Shown piece by piece: positions 18,844 to 27,666 of a stretch of 64,000 nucleotides of DNA. The position numbers and the translations under genes were made by a program. Position 1 is the first letter of the stretch, and the number at the start of each line of letters is the position of its first letter. A model generated the notes under the pieces. It saw only the letters and a list, made by a program, of their open reading frames with translations. It was not told where the DNA came from and made no database searches. Source of the stretch: Fischerella sp. PCC 9431 (lineage in GTDB: Bacteria; Cyanobacteriota; Cyanobacteriia; Cyanobacteriales; Nostocaceae); assembly GCF_000447295.1 (NCBI RefSeq), contig NZ_KE650771.1, forward strand, positions 5,415,559-5,479,558, read 5' to 3'.

Positions 18844-21636
18844 TCATCCCATCTGACTCAACCAGTAACTAACGTCAACGGCTAATTTTTGCCCTAACTT
18901 TAGTAACTGTCGATGGTTCGTGATGTCTTCACCACTGGCGATCGCAATTTGACATTGGGGAATAATCTTGTTGTACAAACAACTAAAGTATAGTTCTTGC
19001 GGGCGCTCCAAGGTAATCCCGACGTTGAGCTGATAGCCAATATCTATTAACCTTTCCAAACGCTGGATATCTGCATCAAATGTACCATTGGGATCGTACA
19101 ATAACTGCCAAAGTAACCGCAAAATCAACTGTTCTAACATCTGTTTCCCTTCGGGAATATTTAACTGACAGCGCAGTTGTTTTGCTTCATTAGCGATCGC
19201 TTGCAACTCCAGGATATGATTTATACTCAATTGCGGTTCGCTAATATCTTGCTCCAAGGCGCGTAATGTTGTCATACAGCGATAACTCAAAGCTATTTCT
19301 GCTGCGACTTGCAATTCTTGTGGTGCGGCTAATTCATCCCGATGGAATGCCATTAGTACACCGTAATTATCCCGGTAAGTTTGTGTATAAAGTTGATCTA
19401 ATCTTGTCAATGTTTCCTGACTCAACAACTGCATCAGACGGTGGCGTTCTTCAGCAAAGAGATTTTCTAAGCTAAAGGCTTGATCCCCAAATAATTGCAT
19501 CATTACTAAAATAGTGTTTGCTGCACTAGCTTTTTGCAGGGATGCCAATAATTTCTCTTTGATTTGACTGTAATTACGCCTTCCTTCAAATGGTTGTATG
19601 CAACAGTGGAAATCCCAACCTCCTAAATGCAGTACCGCAAAGACTAAATGTTCCGTTTCCCAGGTGATTTCTGAGATTAACTTTAAGTGTCCGACTGCTA
19701 GTGTTAAGCTTCCCAGACGTTGCAGATGGTAATCTAATTCATGAACGTTATAACAATAAACCCGTTTTTGATAGGCATGGGAATGTTTGATAGTGCAGTT
19801 GTTGGGTGAAGTACCATTGCCATTGCGAGTTTCGCCTTTGTGATTGTTAAATAAAGAGGCGATCGCATGATGGGCTGCAACTTGCTTAAAGGTGATTTGT
19901 GAAGTCACCACCAATTGGCGATAAACTTCCCCACCATGTCCGAAAATATCAACATTACTGGGAGCAATGGCAAGGCGTTTGAGGAACTCTTTTTCTAGTT
20001 GCACACCAGCTACATCCGCCGCCAATTCTAAAGCACGGGCGGCGTAGCGCAGAATCTGCGTTCCTTCCGGACGGGATATTTCCTCAAAAAACCAACCGCA
20101 ACTTGTAAACATCAACAAAGCATGACGCTGCATTTCCAGCAAGCGCAAAGCATCTATTTGTTCTGTATCCTTGAGTTTGCTTTTTTGATGGCGGGCGAGG
20201 AAGCGGTGAATATTGTTTGGCGAACGATCCAGAATTACCTTGATATATTCATCTCGTGCTTGCCAGGGATCAAGGAAAAACTGTCTACCATGTTCTTCAT
20301 ACACTTGCGTTAGGCGATCGCGTAACCAGTTTAGAGTATTTCGCAATGGACGACGCCATTGTTGATGCCATTCACCACCACCACCACAACCGCAATTATC
20401 TTGCCATCTATCTACACCGTGGGCGCAACTCCAAGCAGTAACAGGCTTTAACTCTACCTCCCAACTAGGAGGATTCAAACTGAGATAATGAGCAAAGTTG
20501 CTGACAGTCCAACCGCGATGGGAAAATTCTTTGGTAAAGGCGTATGCCAGAGTTTTCTCTGTTCCTCCTTTGTGATGTCCAAAGGTTTCCCCATCTGTTG
20601 CTACAGAAATTAACTGTGCAGGACGATGATCCCCGCGTACCGCCGAACCAATGCGCCCTGCTAAATGCCCAGAATTGTAGAGAACATCACTAAAGCCCAT
20701 ATCCCGCGAAATCGGACCATCGTAGAAAAAGATATCGATGTAGGGAAGGGACTGGTGATCGGGGATTGGTGATTGGGAAATAGAATAATCTCCATTCCCC
20801 GATTGCCGATTGCCGATTGCCGATCCCCAATCCCCGATCCCTGATCCCTGATCCACCGTACTCAAAGGAGAAGAGGCTGTGCTAAGTGTGGGTTTGAGAT
20901 AACAACGATAGGGACGGGTGGGATCAATCTGACTACCACCGACTTCGTGCCATTCTGGCTTGGGATTGTCTTTGGTAGGTAGGGGACGACAACGCTGTGC
21001 TTGTGAGGGTGCTAAGACGATAAAGCGAATCCCTTCTTTAATCAAGGCTTCGAGGGTGGCGTAGTCTACCGCAGTTTCTGCCAACCACATTCCTTCGGGA
21101 TCACGTTTAAAGCGGGATCGGAAATCTGCTTTACCCCAACGAATCTGCGTATATTTATCGCGCTCGTTAGCCAAAGGCATGATGATATGGTTGTATACTT
21201 GCGCGATCGCATTGCCATGCCCATGCAAACGTTCACAAGATTTGCGATCGGCCTCTAAAATTCGCTGATAAACTTCTACGTCGTGGCGTTCTAGCCAGGA
21301 CATTAAGGTTGGTCCAATATTAAAGCTCAAATACTCGTAATTATTAACGATCCCCACGAGATCGCCCCGATCATTTACCACCCTAGCAAAGGCATTCGGG
21401 CGATAGCATTCATGATGAATGCGTTCGTTCCAATCATGAAATGGTGCTGCACCCGGTTGGCGTTCGATCGCATCCAAATATGGATTTTCCCGTGGTGGTT
21501 GGTAAAAATGACCGTGTACAGTCACGTAAACACCCGTAGCCGTGGTCAAGGGATCAGGCGATTTGGTGTTTGGAGAATTTTCTTGTGATGTCAAATTTAT
21601 GCCAGTTTGACCTGGCAGTTCAGCAGCAGAAGTCAT
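18844..21636 (-). CDS. Glycoside hydrolase family 57 protein with DUF3536
   Basis: This 930-residue protein starts at ATG 21636. The GH57-type N-terminal domain begins at about residue 33 (VYVTVHGHFYQPPRENPYLD) and includes HECYRPNAFARV, LAETAVDY and ISVATDGETFGHHKGG. The C-terminal half matches the DUF3536 type found with GH57 in cyanobacteria. Family members act on alpha-glucans or are of unknown specificity, so a role in glycogen metabolism is inferred only. Residues about 258-297 are encoded by an STRR insertion (GSGIGDWGSAIGNRQSGNGD) that stays in frame between two conserved blocks and is probably a surface loop. The frame is otherwise intact. Confidence 0.85.
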   Translation of the reverse strand: MTSAAELPGQTGINLTSQENSPNTKSPDPLTTATGVYVTVHGHFYQPPRENPYLDAIERQPGAAPFHDWNERIHHECYRPNAFARVVNDRGDLVGIVNNYEYLSFNIGPTLMSWLERHDVEVYQRILEADRKSCERLHGHGNAIAQVYNHIIMPLANERDKYTQIRWGKADFRSRFKRDPEGMWLAETAVDYATLEALIKEGIRFIVLAPSQAQRCRPLPTKDNPKPEWHEVGGSQIDPTRPYRCYLKPTLSTASSPLSTVDQGSGIGDWGSAIGNRQSGNGDYSISQSPIPDHQSLPYIDIFFYDGPISRDMGFSDVLYNSGHLAGRIGSAVRGDHRPAQLISVATDGETFGHHKGGTEKTLAYAFTKEFSHRGWTVSNFAHYLSLNPPSWEVELKPVTAWSCAHGVDRWQDNCGCGGGGEWHQQWRRPLRNTLNWLRDRLTQVYEEHGRQFFLDPWQARDEYIKVILDRSPNNIHRFLARHQKSKLKDTEQIDALRLLEMQRHALLMFTSCGWFFEEISRPEGTQILRYAARALELAADVAGVQLEKEFLKRLAIAPSNVDIFGHGGEVYRQLVVTSQITFKQVAAHHAIASLFNNHKGETRNGNGTSPNNCTIKHSHAYQKRVYCYNVHELDYHLQRLGSLTLAVGHLKLISEITWETEHLVFAVLHLGGWDFHCCIQPFEGRRNYSQIKEKLLASLQKASAANTILVMMQLFGDQAFSLENLFAEERHRLMQLLSQETLTRLDQLYTQTYRDNYGVLMAFHRDELAAPQELQVAAEIALSYRCMTTLRALEQDISEPQLSINHILELQAIANEAKQLRCQLNIPEGKQMLEQLILRLLWQLLYDPNGTFDADIQRLERLIDIGYQLNVGITLERPQELYFSCLYNKIIPQCQIAIASGEDITNHRQLLKLGQKLAVDVSYWLSQMG
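20745..20860. repeat. In-frame STRR insertion inside the GH57 gene
   Basis: Heptamers of the GGGGATT, GATTGCC and CCCTGAT types lie within the coding sequence and are translated, on the minus strand, into a Gly/Ser/Asp/Pro-rich stretch of about 35-40 residues without breaking the frame. The flanking protein (PYRCYLKPTL before, YIDIFFYDGPISRDMG after) is well conserved in character. Confidence 0.8.
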
Positions 21637-22161
21637 GTAGTGTATCCAAAATCAAAAATACTTGCAATTGTGCCGACAAATATATGCGTTTACCTTGTAT
21701 AGCGGCATTTCTGGTAAATATTAGCGCAGGTAGACAACAACGACCAGATGAATGCACTTCAGAGTATAGCTCATAAAATTACGGGCAATCTGCATCATCA
21801 AGCAGTCGTTTCCCGAAATTCAGGAATAAAACAGCCAATTGAAAAAGCCTATTGATAGGTTTTCTCACTAGCAGTACCAAAAATTTAATTGTCTTTTAAT
21901 ATATTAAACATTATTTTTGATGTAAAATTTACAGCTTAATAAAAACTTTTGCAAAGAAAAGTTATTAATACTCTGTAAAAGTCCAATATATTTTACAAAT
22001 CTTGCTATTTGTGTGTAAACAGCACAATTTCGGAACTATTTAAGAGGTAGAGAAAAAAGACAAGGAAGACAAAAAATGAGGAGAGAAAACCCAACCACCA
22101 AGGCTTGACGATTCACTCTTGAGGATTGACCATTGACAATTGACCATTCACTGTTAACTAA
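21637..22161. other. Divergent intergenic region before the Ca2+/H+ antiporter
   Basis: This AT-rich region separates the divergent GH57 and antiporter genes. Just before the antiporter start are short direct repeats of the TTGACCATTGAC type. No RNA gene or clear operator was seen. Confidence 0.5.
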
Positions 22162-23253
22162 ATGTCAGGTAAAAATATTCTCTTTTTAGTTCTATTGGTG
22201 TTTATTCCAGTTTCTGTGGCGGCTCACTTTTTAGAGTGGGGAGATTTAATAGTTTTCATTGCTGCTGGATTAGCAATTTTACCCCTAGCTGCTTGGATGG
22301 GAACAGCTACAGAGGAAATCGCTGTAGTGGTAGGCCCTACCTTGGGAGGATTCTTAAATGCTACCTTTGGCAATGCCACAGAATTAATTATTGCGATTAT
22401 TGCTCTCAAAGCAGGATTAGTAGACGTAGTAAAAGCCAGTATCACCGGCTCAATTATTGGCAATTTGTTATTGGTGATGGGTTTGGCGATGTTATTAGGC
22501 GGACTGCGTCATAAAGAACAGACATTTCAACCGATAGTAGCGCGGATGAACTCATCTGCAATGAATTTAGCGGTGATTGCTATTTTATTGCCAACAGCAA
22601 TGAACTTTACCTCACCAGCAATTGGTGAAAAAACTCTACAAAATCTTTCTTTAGCAGTAGCTGTTGTCTTAATTCTGGTTTACGCTTTGACACTGCTATT
22701 TTCCATGAAAACTCACTCTTATCTTTACGACGTGGGTGTAGCAGAAACAGAAGCTTTGGAAGTCCAAAATCACAAGCCTAATGTTTGGTTGTGGAGTGGG
22801 GTGTTGCTGGCATGTACTCTTTTAGTAGCAATAGAATCAGAATTACTGGTGGATTCTCTAGAAGCAGCCACATCACAGTTAGGCTTGACAGCATTGTTTA
22901 CAGGGGTGATCCTGGTTCCGATTATTGGCAATGCTGCTGAACATGCTACAGCTGTCAGTGTGGCAATGAAAGACAAAATGGATCTTTCCCTTTCGGTAGC
23001 AGTGGGATCAAGTATGCAGATTGCTCTGTTTGTTGCTCCTGTATTAGTGATTGTTGGGAAGTTTTTCGGTCAACCTATGGATCTAGATTTTAGCCCCTTT
23101 GAATTGGTAGCCGTGGCTGTATCAGTATTAATTGCAAATTCCATTAGTTCTGATGGTAAATCAAATTGGTTAGAAGGCACGTTACTTTTAGCGGCTTACA
23201 TACTTTTGGGATTTGCTTTCTACTTCTACCCAGTAGTTGGTGCTATGAGTTAG
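22162..23253 (+). CDS. cax: Calcium/proton antiporter (CaCA superfamily)
   Basis: This 363-residue protein starts at ATG 22162. About eleven membrane segments are arranged as two homologous halves, each carrying the alpha-repeat signature of CAX antiporters: GNATELIIAIIALKAG in the first half and GNAAEHATAVSVAMKDKMD in the second. A short acidic or polar loop separates the halves (VGVAETEALEVQNHKPN). CAX proteins export Ca2+ in exchange for protons and help with alkaline and salt tolerance in cyanobacteria. The gene is monocistronic and ends with a strong terminator at 23298. Confidence 0.92.
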   Translation: MSGKNILFLVLLVFIPVSVAAHFLEWGDLIVFIAAGLAILPLAAWMGTATEEIAVVVGPTLGGFLNATFGNATELIIAIIALKAGLVDVVKASITGSIIGNLLLVMGLAMLLGGLRHKEQTFQPIVARMNSSAMNLAVIAILLPTAMNFTSPAIGEKTLQNLSLAVAVVLILVYALTLLFSMKTHSYLYDVGVAETEALEVQNHKPNVWLWSGVLLACTLLVAIESELLVDSLEAATSQLGLTALFTGVILVPIIGNAAEHATAVSVAMKDKMDLSLSVAVGSSMQIALFVAPVLVIVGKFFGQPMDLDFSPFELVAVAVSVLIANSISSDGKSNWLEGTLLLAAYILLGFAFYFYPVVGAMS

Positions 23254-23297
23254 AGACAAAACTGACACAAATAATTAATTACCGAAACTATGATTTT

Positions 23298-23342
23298 CAC
23301 AGTAGAGGCAATTCATTAATTGCCTCTACTGTGTATATTTTT
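23298..23342 (+). terminator. Intrinsic terminator of the antiporter gene
   Basis: CACAGTAGAGGCAAT (23298-23312) pairs perfectly with ATTGCCTCTACTGTG (23319-23333) across a 6-base loop, followed by TATATTTTT. Confidence 0.85.
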
Positions 23343-23907
23343 GCATAAGTCCTCAGAGAATTGTGGGTAATGGGTGATCAGTAATAAAAATGCGAATTAT
23401 CTATTACTAATTACCAAAATAGTGTAGGTAAATAAATGAGGGGTGACACCCCCCAACCCCTTATAAATTGGCTCAATCAGGTGATGAATTGACTTAAAAA
23501 AGGGGTGCAGAAATATAAGGGTGTAGCAGTGTAAGAAGAGTCATATTTTTATTCACCCTAGTGTATACTTCCTGACGGCTACTTGGTACAAAATTGCAGT
23601 TACACAGACTTAAATACTACCTTCACACTGTGAAATTTAAAATTTAAGTGTAGGAATAATAAAGTATACTATGGTTTACGTCTTTTTGTTTTTTTGTTTA
23701 AAAAGGACTTGATATTACACGTATATTCACTCTATCTAAAATTTTACTCAGATTTTATTTGCCATCTATCAAAGGAGGCTACTCTGAATATCGCACCGAT
23801 TTTTTGAAGAAAATAACTAAATTTTTTAGTTATAAATACGCACTATTCCGGAGGATTAACTGTTTGGTGTGTGAAAGAAAATATGGGCGTTAGTAAAATG
23901 AAATACC
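23343..23907. other. Intergenic region upstream of the peptidoglycan-binding protein
   Basis: About 560 bp contain AT-rich sequence with a long T-run near 23690 and two SD-like purine tracts (AAGGAGG near 23773 and GGAGGATT near 23851) that are not followed by convincing ORFs. No repeat family or RNA was recognised. A long 5' leader for the next gene is possible. Confidence 0.45.
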
Positions 23908-24696
23908 ATGAGTGATATGGGTCTACTGATAACGGGCATGTTAACAACAGGACAACCTTCTTTGCCTAATACTCAGGTGAATTCACCTGTTCAGCTAGAC
24001 AATGACATAAACAAGTCAGAAGAAAATCAGTTATCTGAGGTTGTTCCAACGAATCAAATCACACCACCTGAGTTCATCGCGGCGGATGAACAGGTTTCTG
24101 TAACATCATCAGCGATCGCACCGGATGTAGTTGATGACAATCATCAAGTTTCAACTATCACTCCAAAGCTGCAAAACTTTGGCGGGTCTAGGGACTCCCC
24201 AGTTGTAACAGAAAATACTGTTACAGACAGTACAGACAGTGTTGATGGCTCAAATGTACAGCCAGAGTTCACTTGCATTTCTGAAGGAACAACAACTGAC
24301 GACAATTGTTTACTTGCTTTTACTTCCACAACTCAAGCTCAAGATATCAATGAATATACTGCTGTTACACCAAAATCTGTTGACCACCAGCCTCAATATA
24401 TTGCAGGGGGACTGAGACAACCGCCTCGTGTCAGAAATAAACAACCCGCAAACAATGCACGGGTAACAAAATTCGCTCAAATGACTCCAGCTTTACCAGT
24501 TCTAGGTTTTGGTAATAGAGGTGATGCTGTCAGATTGTTGCAACGGGTATTACAAGTTAACGGTTATGGTGTGCAAGTGGATGGAATTTTTGGTGCTTTA
24601 ACAGAATCTGCTGTCAAGGCTTTTCAATATCGCCGACAGTTAGTTTCAGATGGAATAGTCGGTCAGAAAACCTGGCGGGAGTTAACAAAGCAATAG
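23908..24696 (+). CDS. Peptidoglycan-binding (PG_binding_1) domain protein
   Basis: This 262-residue protein starts at ATG 23908. The first 195 residues are polar, rich in Thr, Ser, Val and Gln, with low complexity (TVTDSTDSVDGS) and no clear signal peptide. The C-terminal 65 residues form a PG_binding_1 domain: LGFGNRGDAVRLLQRVLQ, then YGVQVDGIFGALTESAVKAFQ, then VSDGIVGQKTWREL. Such domains bind cell-wall peptidoglycan. No catalytic domain is present, so it may be a structural or targeting protein. An alternative start further in would not alter the recognised domain. Confidence 0.8.
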   Translation: MSDMGLLITGMLTTGQPSLPNTQVNSPVQLDNDINKSEENQLSEVVPTNQITPPEFIAADEQVSVTSSAIAPDVVDDNHQVSTITPKLQNFGGSRDSPVVTENTVTDSTDSVDGSNVQPEFTCISEGTTTDDNCLLAFTSTTQAQDINEYTAVTPKSVDHQPQYIAGGLRQPPRVRNKQPANNARVTKFAQMTPALPVLGFGNRGDAVRLLQRVLQVNGYGVQVDGIFGALTESAVKAFQYRRQLVSDGIVGQKTWRELTKQ

Positions 24697-24876
24697 CGTC
24701 TCCAATATCCATTGTCAGATCACATTTATTGCAACAAAAATTCATTTATTTGATATTAAGATTACTCTCAAGTTGAACATCAGTGAACATAAATCAAGTT
24801 TTTTATGATACGACCGATTTACCCAGTTCACTTATTTATAATTACAGCATGAGAATTAAATTCGGGTGGATGCATT

Positions 24877-24990
24877 ATGAGTGAACAAACACACCAAGCA
24901 ACACAAGATCATAGTGTAGGCAACATGATGATCATTTCTCTGCTTGCCTTGTGCGGGCTAACTGCTATATTTCTACTAGGAATTTTTTAG
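24877..24990 (+). CDS. 37-residue single-span membrane peptide
   Basis: ATG 24877 begins a 37-residue ORF: a polar N-terminus (MSEQTHQATQDHSVGN) followed by one hydrophobic helix (MMIISLLALCGLTAIFLLGI) to the stop. A GGGTGG tract lies 11 bases before the ATG, and a strong terminator follows the ORF 42 bp after the stop, so this is a compact transcription unit. Size and layout resemble small subunits of thylakoid complexes, but I recognise no specific homolog. Confidence 0.6.
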   Translation: MSEQTHQATQDHSVGNMMIISLLALCGLTAIFLLGIF

Positions 24991-25031
24991 CTAGGAATTC
25001 AAAATCTTGGATTGGTTAAAATTTACCCCCA

Positions 25032-25074
25032 AACAGCAGCCTAGAAGTTATCAATAATTAGGCTGCTGTTTTGC
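25032..25074 (+). terminator. Intrinsic terminator of the small membrane peptide gene
   Basis: AACAGCAGCCTA (25032-25043) pairs perfectly with TAGGCTGCTGTT (25059-25070) across a 15-base loop, followed by TTGCATTATT. Confidence 0.85.
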
Positions 25075-25131
25075 ATTATTTGGTTATTGGTTATGACTAC
25101 GAATAACTAATAATTAAAAACAAAAGTTTAA

Positions 25132-25207
25132 AAAACGAAAAGCGCTTGGGAGTGTTGCCGTGTTTCCACCCCAGGCGCTTTTCGTTTTACACTTGCTCCT
25201 CACACAC
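25132..25207. ncRNA. Long hairpin module, copy 1, followed by CTCCTCACACAC
   Basis: AAAACGAAAAGCGC and the following TTGGG pair with CCCCAGG-CGCTTTTCGTTTT to give a stem of about 19 bp with one G-T pair (25132-25188). On the plus strand the stem is followed at 25195-25207 by GCTCCTCACACAC. Stem ends are A-rich and T-rich, so it can terminate transcription in both directions. The module is homologous to the one at 25286-25355. Confidence 0.45.
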
Positions 25208-25285
25208 AAATAGAATATATCATTACTTTTTGATGATGACAAGTACTTAAAATAAAAAATTTTTCTACTCAATAAATTGCCATCA

Positions 25286-25355
25286 AAAAAGCGTTTGGAG
25301 TGTTACCGTGTTGCCACTCCAAACGCTTTTTACTTCAAACTTACTCCTCACACAC
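25286..25355. ncRNA. Long hairpin module, copy 2, followed by ACTCCTCACACAC; probable purH terminator
   Basis: AAAAAGCGTTTGGAGTG (25286-25302) pairs perfectly with CACTCCAAACGCTTTTT (25315-25331) around a 12-base loop. On the plus strand ACTCCTCACACAC follows at 25343-25355; this string equals the conserved core of the cyanobacterial small RNA Yfr1 as I remember it. Read on the minus strand, the hairpin with its T-run is well placed to terminate purH. Both interpretations may hold; the ncRNA reading is inference. Confidence 0.45.
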
Positions 25356-25437
25356 AATTAAAGATTAACATTGTGTTTCTCTATCTATGAGCATAATATA
25401 GACACTTTGGCAAGTGTAACATCTTACTTAAGATAGA

Positions 25438-26976
25438 TTAATGTAAAAAGTGGCGTATGCCTGTGAAAACCATCACTAAACCCAGCTCATTTGCAGCTTG
25501 AATCGAATCTTGATCTCGCAAACTTCCGCCGGGTTGCACGATCGCCATAATTCCCGCGGCCGCAGCAGTTTTCACCGAATCATCAAAGGGGAAGAATCCA
25601 TCACTAGCAAGAACTGCGCCTTTAGCTTTTTCACCAGCTTGTTCAAGGGCAATTTTCACCGAACCAACGCGGTTCATTTGTCCTGCACCTACACCTAAAG
25701 TTGTGCGATCGCTACTGACAACAATGGCATTAGATTTGACGTGTTTACAAACTTTCCATGCAAACAGTAATTCTGCTAATTCTGTGCGTGTGGGTTGGCG
25801 TTCGGTGACGATTTGCCATTGACTAGTATCGGCGACAATATCATCTGAAGCTTGGACAAGAAAACCACCTGCGATCGCTTTGACTGTTTCTTTGGGACCA
25901 CTACTTAAATCTGGTAAAGTCAAAACCCGTACTTTCGATTTTGCAGCCAAAATTTCTTTGGCGTCCTCTTCACATCCTGGTGCGACTACACATTCTAAAA
26001 ATGTTTTCGTTAACTCACCTGCTGTGGCAACATCAATCGGACGATTGAGGGCAACGATACCACCAAAAGCAGACACAGGATCAGCATTGAAGGCTTTTTG
26101 GTAAGCTGCGGCGATTGTATCTCCTTGAGCCGTACCACAGGGATTAGTATGTTTAATCACCGTAGCCGCCGGACTCTCAGTAAATTCCGCAATAATGCGC
26201 CGTGCGGCTTCTAAATCAACTAAGTTATTGTAACTGAGTTCTTTCCCTTGCAGTTTAGTAGCAGCAGCCCAACCTGTAGAGTTTGCACCAGTTTGATACC
26301 AAGCTGCATTTTGGTGCGGGTTTTCGCCATAGCGTAAAGATTGTAGTTGTTTTCCAGAAAGAGTGAATGTTTCTGGTAGAGTCTCTGTTTGTTGAGTTTT
26401 GAGTAGATAAGCTGCGATCGCTTGGTCATAACTAGAAGTATGCAAAAATCCTTTTAAAGCACACTTCTGGCGAAATTCCAGTGATGGTTCTGTGTGCCGG
26501 CGTAATTCTTGCAAATACTCATCATATTGGCAAGGATCACACAATACCGTCAAATGGGCAAAGTTTTTTGATGCTGCCCTCAGCATAGCAGGGCCACCAA
26601 TATCAATTTGCTCAATTGCTTGTGCTAATGTGACATCGGGTTTCGCGATAGTTTCCTCAAAAGGATAAAGATTTACCACTACTAAATCGATCGGACGAAT
26701 TTGATTATCCGCCAAATCCGTCATATCTTGCGGAATATCTCGACGCGCGAGAATTCCACCGTGAATGCGCGGATGGAGAGTTTTCACACGACCACCTAAA
26801 ATTTCCGGTGATCCTGTATAATCTGCGACTTTCTTCACGGATAATCCCGCATTTTTGAGAGTTTGAGCAGTACCACCACTGCTAATTAACTCAAAGTCAA
26901 ATTCTTCTACTAAGCTACGAGCAAGTTCAATTAATCCAGTTTTATTTGATACACTCAACAGTGCAAGACGCGCCAT
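25438..26976 (-). CDS. purH: Bifunctional AICAR transformylase/IMP cyclohydrolase
   Basis: From ATG 26976 (MARLALLSVSNKTGLIEL) the protein has 512 residues, the normal PurH length. The N-terminal MGS-like IMP cyclohydrolase domain shows SSGGTAQTLK and GGRVKTLHPRIHGGILARR. The C-terminal AICAR formyltransferase domain contains SLRYGENPHQNAAWY and KHTNPCGTA. It performs the last two steps of IMP synthesis. The frame extends 42 codons further upstream, but these lie in palindromic repeats that begin about 20 bp before the true start and are not protein. The repeats thus abut the purH promoter region. A hairpin at 25286-25331 probably terminates transcription. Confidence 0.96.
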   Translation of the reverse strand: MARLALLSVSNKTGLIELARSLVEEFDFELISSGGTAQTLKNAGLSVKKVADYTGSPEILGGRVKTLHPRIHGGILARRDIPQDMTDLADNQIRPIDLVVVNLYPFEETIAKPDVTLAQAIEQIDIGGPAMLRAASKNFAHLTVLCDPCQYDEYLQELRRHTEPSLEFRQKCALKGFLHTSSYDQAIAAYLLKTQQTETLPETFTLSGKQLQSLRYGENPHQNAAWYQTGANSTGWAAATKLQGKELSYNNLVDLEAARRIIAEFTESPAATVIKHTNPCGTAQGDTIAAAYQKAFNADPVSAFGGIVALNRPIDVATAGELTKTFLECVVAPGCEEDAKEILAAKSKVRVLTLPDLSSGPKETVKAIAGGFLVQASDDIVADTSQWQIVTERQPTRTELAELLFAWKVCKHVKSNAIVVSSDRTTLGVGAGQMNRVGSVKIALEQAGEKAKGAVLASDGFFPFDDSVKTAAAAGIMAIVQPGGSLRDQDSIQAANELGLVMVFTGIRHFLH

Positions 26977-26999
26977 AATTCCCCAGTTTGATTTCAGCA

Positions 27000-27299
27000 A
27001 TATCCCGCCTGAGAATAAATTCCCAAGCTCAAACCAATATCCCGCCTGAGAATAAATTCTCAGGCGGACTCGGCTAAAAGCGATATCCCGCGTGGAAATC
27101 AATTCTCAGGTTAAAAGCGATATCCCGCGTGGGGATAAATTCTCAGGCTCAAACCAATATATCGCATGGAAATAAATTCTCAGGTTAAAAGCGATATCCC
27201 GCGTGGAAATCAATTCTCAGGTTAAAAGCGATATCTCGCCTGGGAATAAATCCCCAGGCTCAAACCAATATCCCGCCTGAGAATCAATTCTCAGGCTAA
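27000..27299. repeat. REP-like palindromic units, left cluster (8 units)
   Basis: Eight units of about 37 bp are built on the palindrome CCTGAGAATAAATTCTCAGG preceded by ATATCCCG and joined by either CTCAAACCA or TTAAAAGCG. Several units carry variants such as CGTGGAAATC. This array is directly upstream of purH. Confidence 0.9.
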
Positions 27300-27306
27300 C
27301 AGCGAA

Positions 27307-27393
27307 ACTCGGCTAAAGCCGACTAAGACGTTTTGATTAATTGTTATATTCTCTAATATTTGGAACTGAGAACATAGTCAGCTTTAGCTGAGT
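27307..27393. mobile_element. 87-bp gene-less derivative (MITE/PATE) of the IS200-like element, copy 1
   Basis: It begins with the hairpin ACTCGGCTAAAGCCGACT and ends with AGTCAGCTTTAGCTGAGT, two inverted, individually palindromic ends. Three further 87-bp copies exist at 28345, 28594 and 28954, and the same ends bracket the transposase gene at 27667-28219. A perfect 22-bp palindrome (27404-27425, arm GCCTCAGAATT) follows each copy. Confidence 0.8.
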
Positions 27394-27425
27394 TAAGCTA
27401 TTAGCCTCAGAATTAATTCTGAGGC

Positions 27426-27666
27426 GGACTCGGTTAAAAGCGATATCCCGCGTGGGGATAAATTCTCAGGTTAGAAGCGGTATCCCGCGTGGGAATCAAT
27501 TCTCAGGTTAAAAGCGATATCCCGCGTGGGAATCAATTCTCAGGTTAAAAGCGATATCTCGCCTGGGAATCAATTCTCAGGTTAAAAGCAATATCCCGCG
27601 TGGGAATCAATTCTCAGGCTCAAACCAATATCCCGCCTGAGAATAAATTCTCAGGCTAACAGCAAA
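27426..27666. repeat. REP-like palindromic units, second left cluster (6 units)
   Basis: Six further 36-37 bp units of the CCCG(C/G)CTG...CTCAGG type lie between the first 87-bp copy and the transposase-bearing copy. Most use CGTGGGAATC in the left arm. Confidence 0.9.

Noticed and set aside
26977-27102. 42-residue N-terminal extension of PurH
   Set aside because: It is translated palindromic repeat; the normal start MARLALLSV is at 26976.
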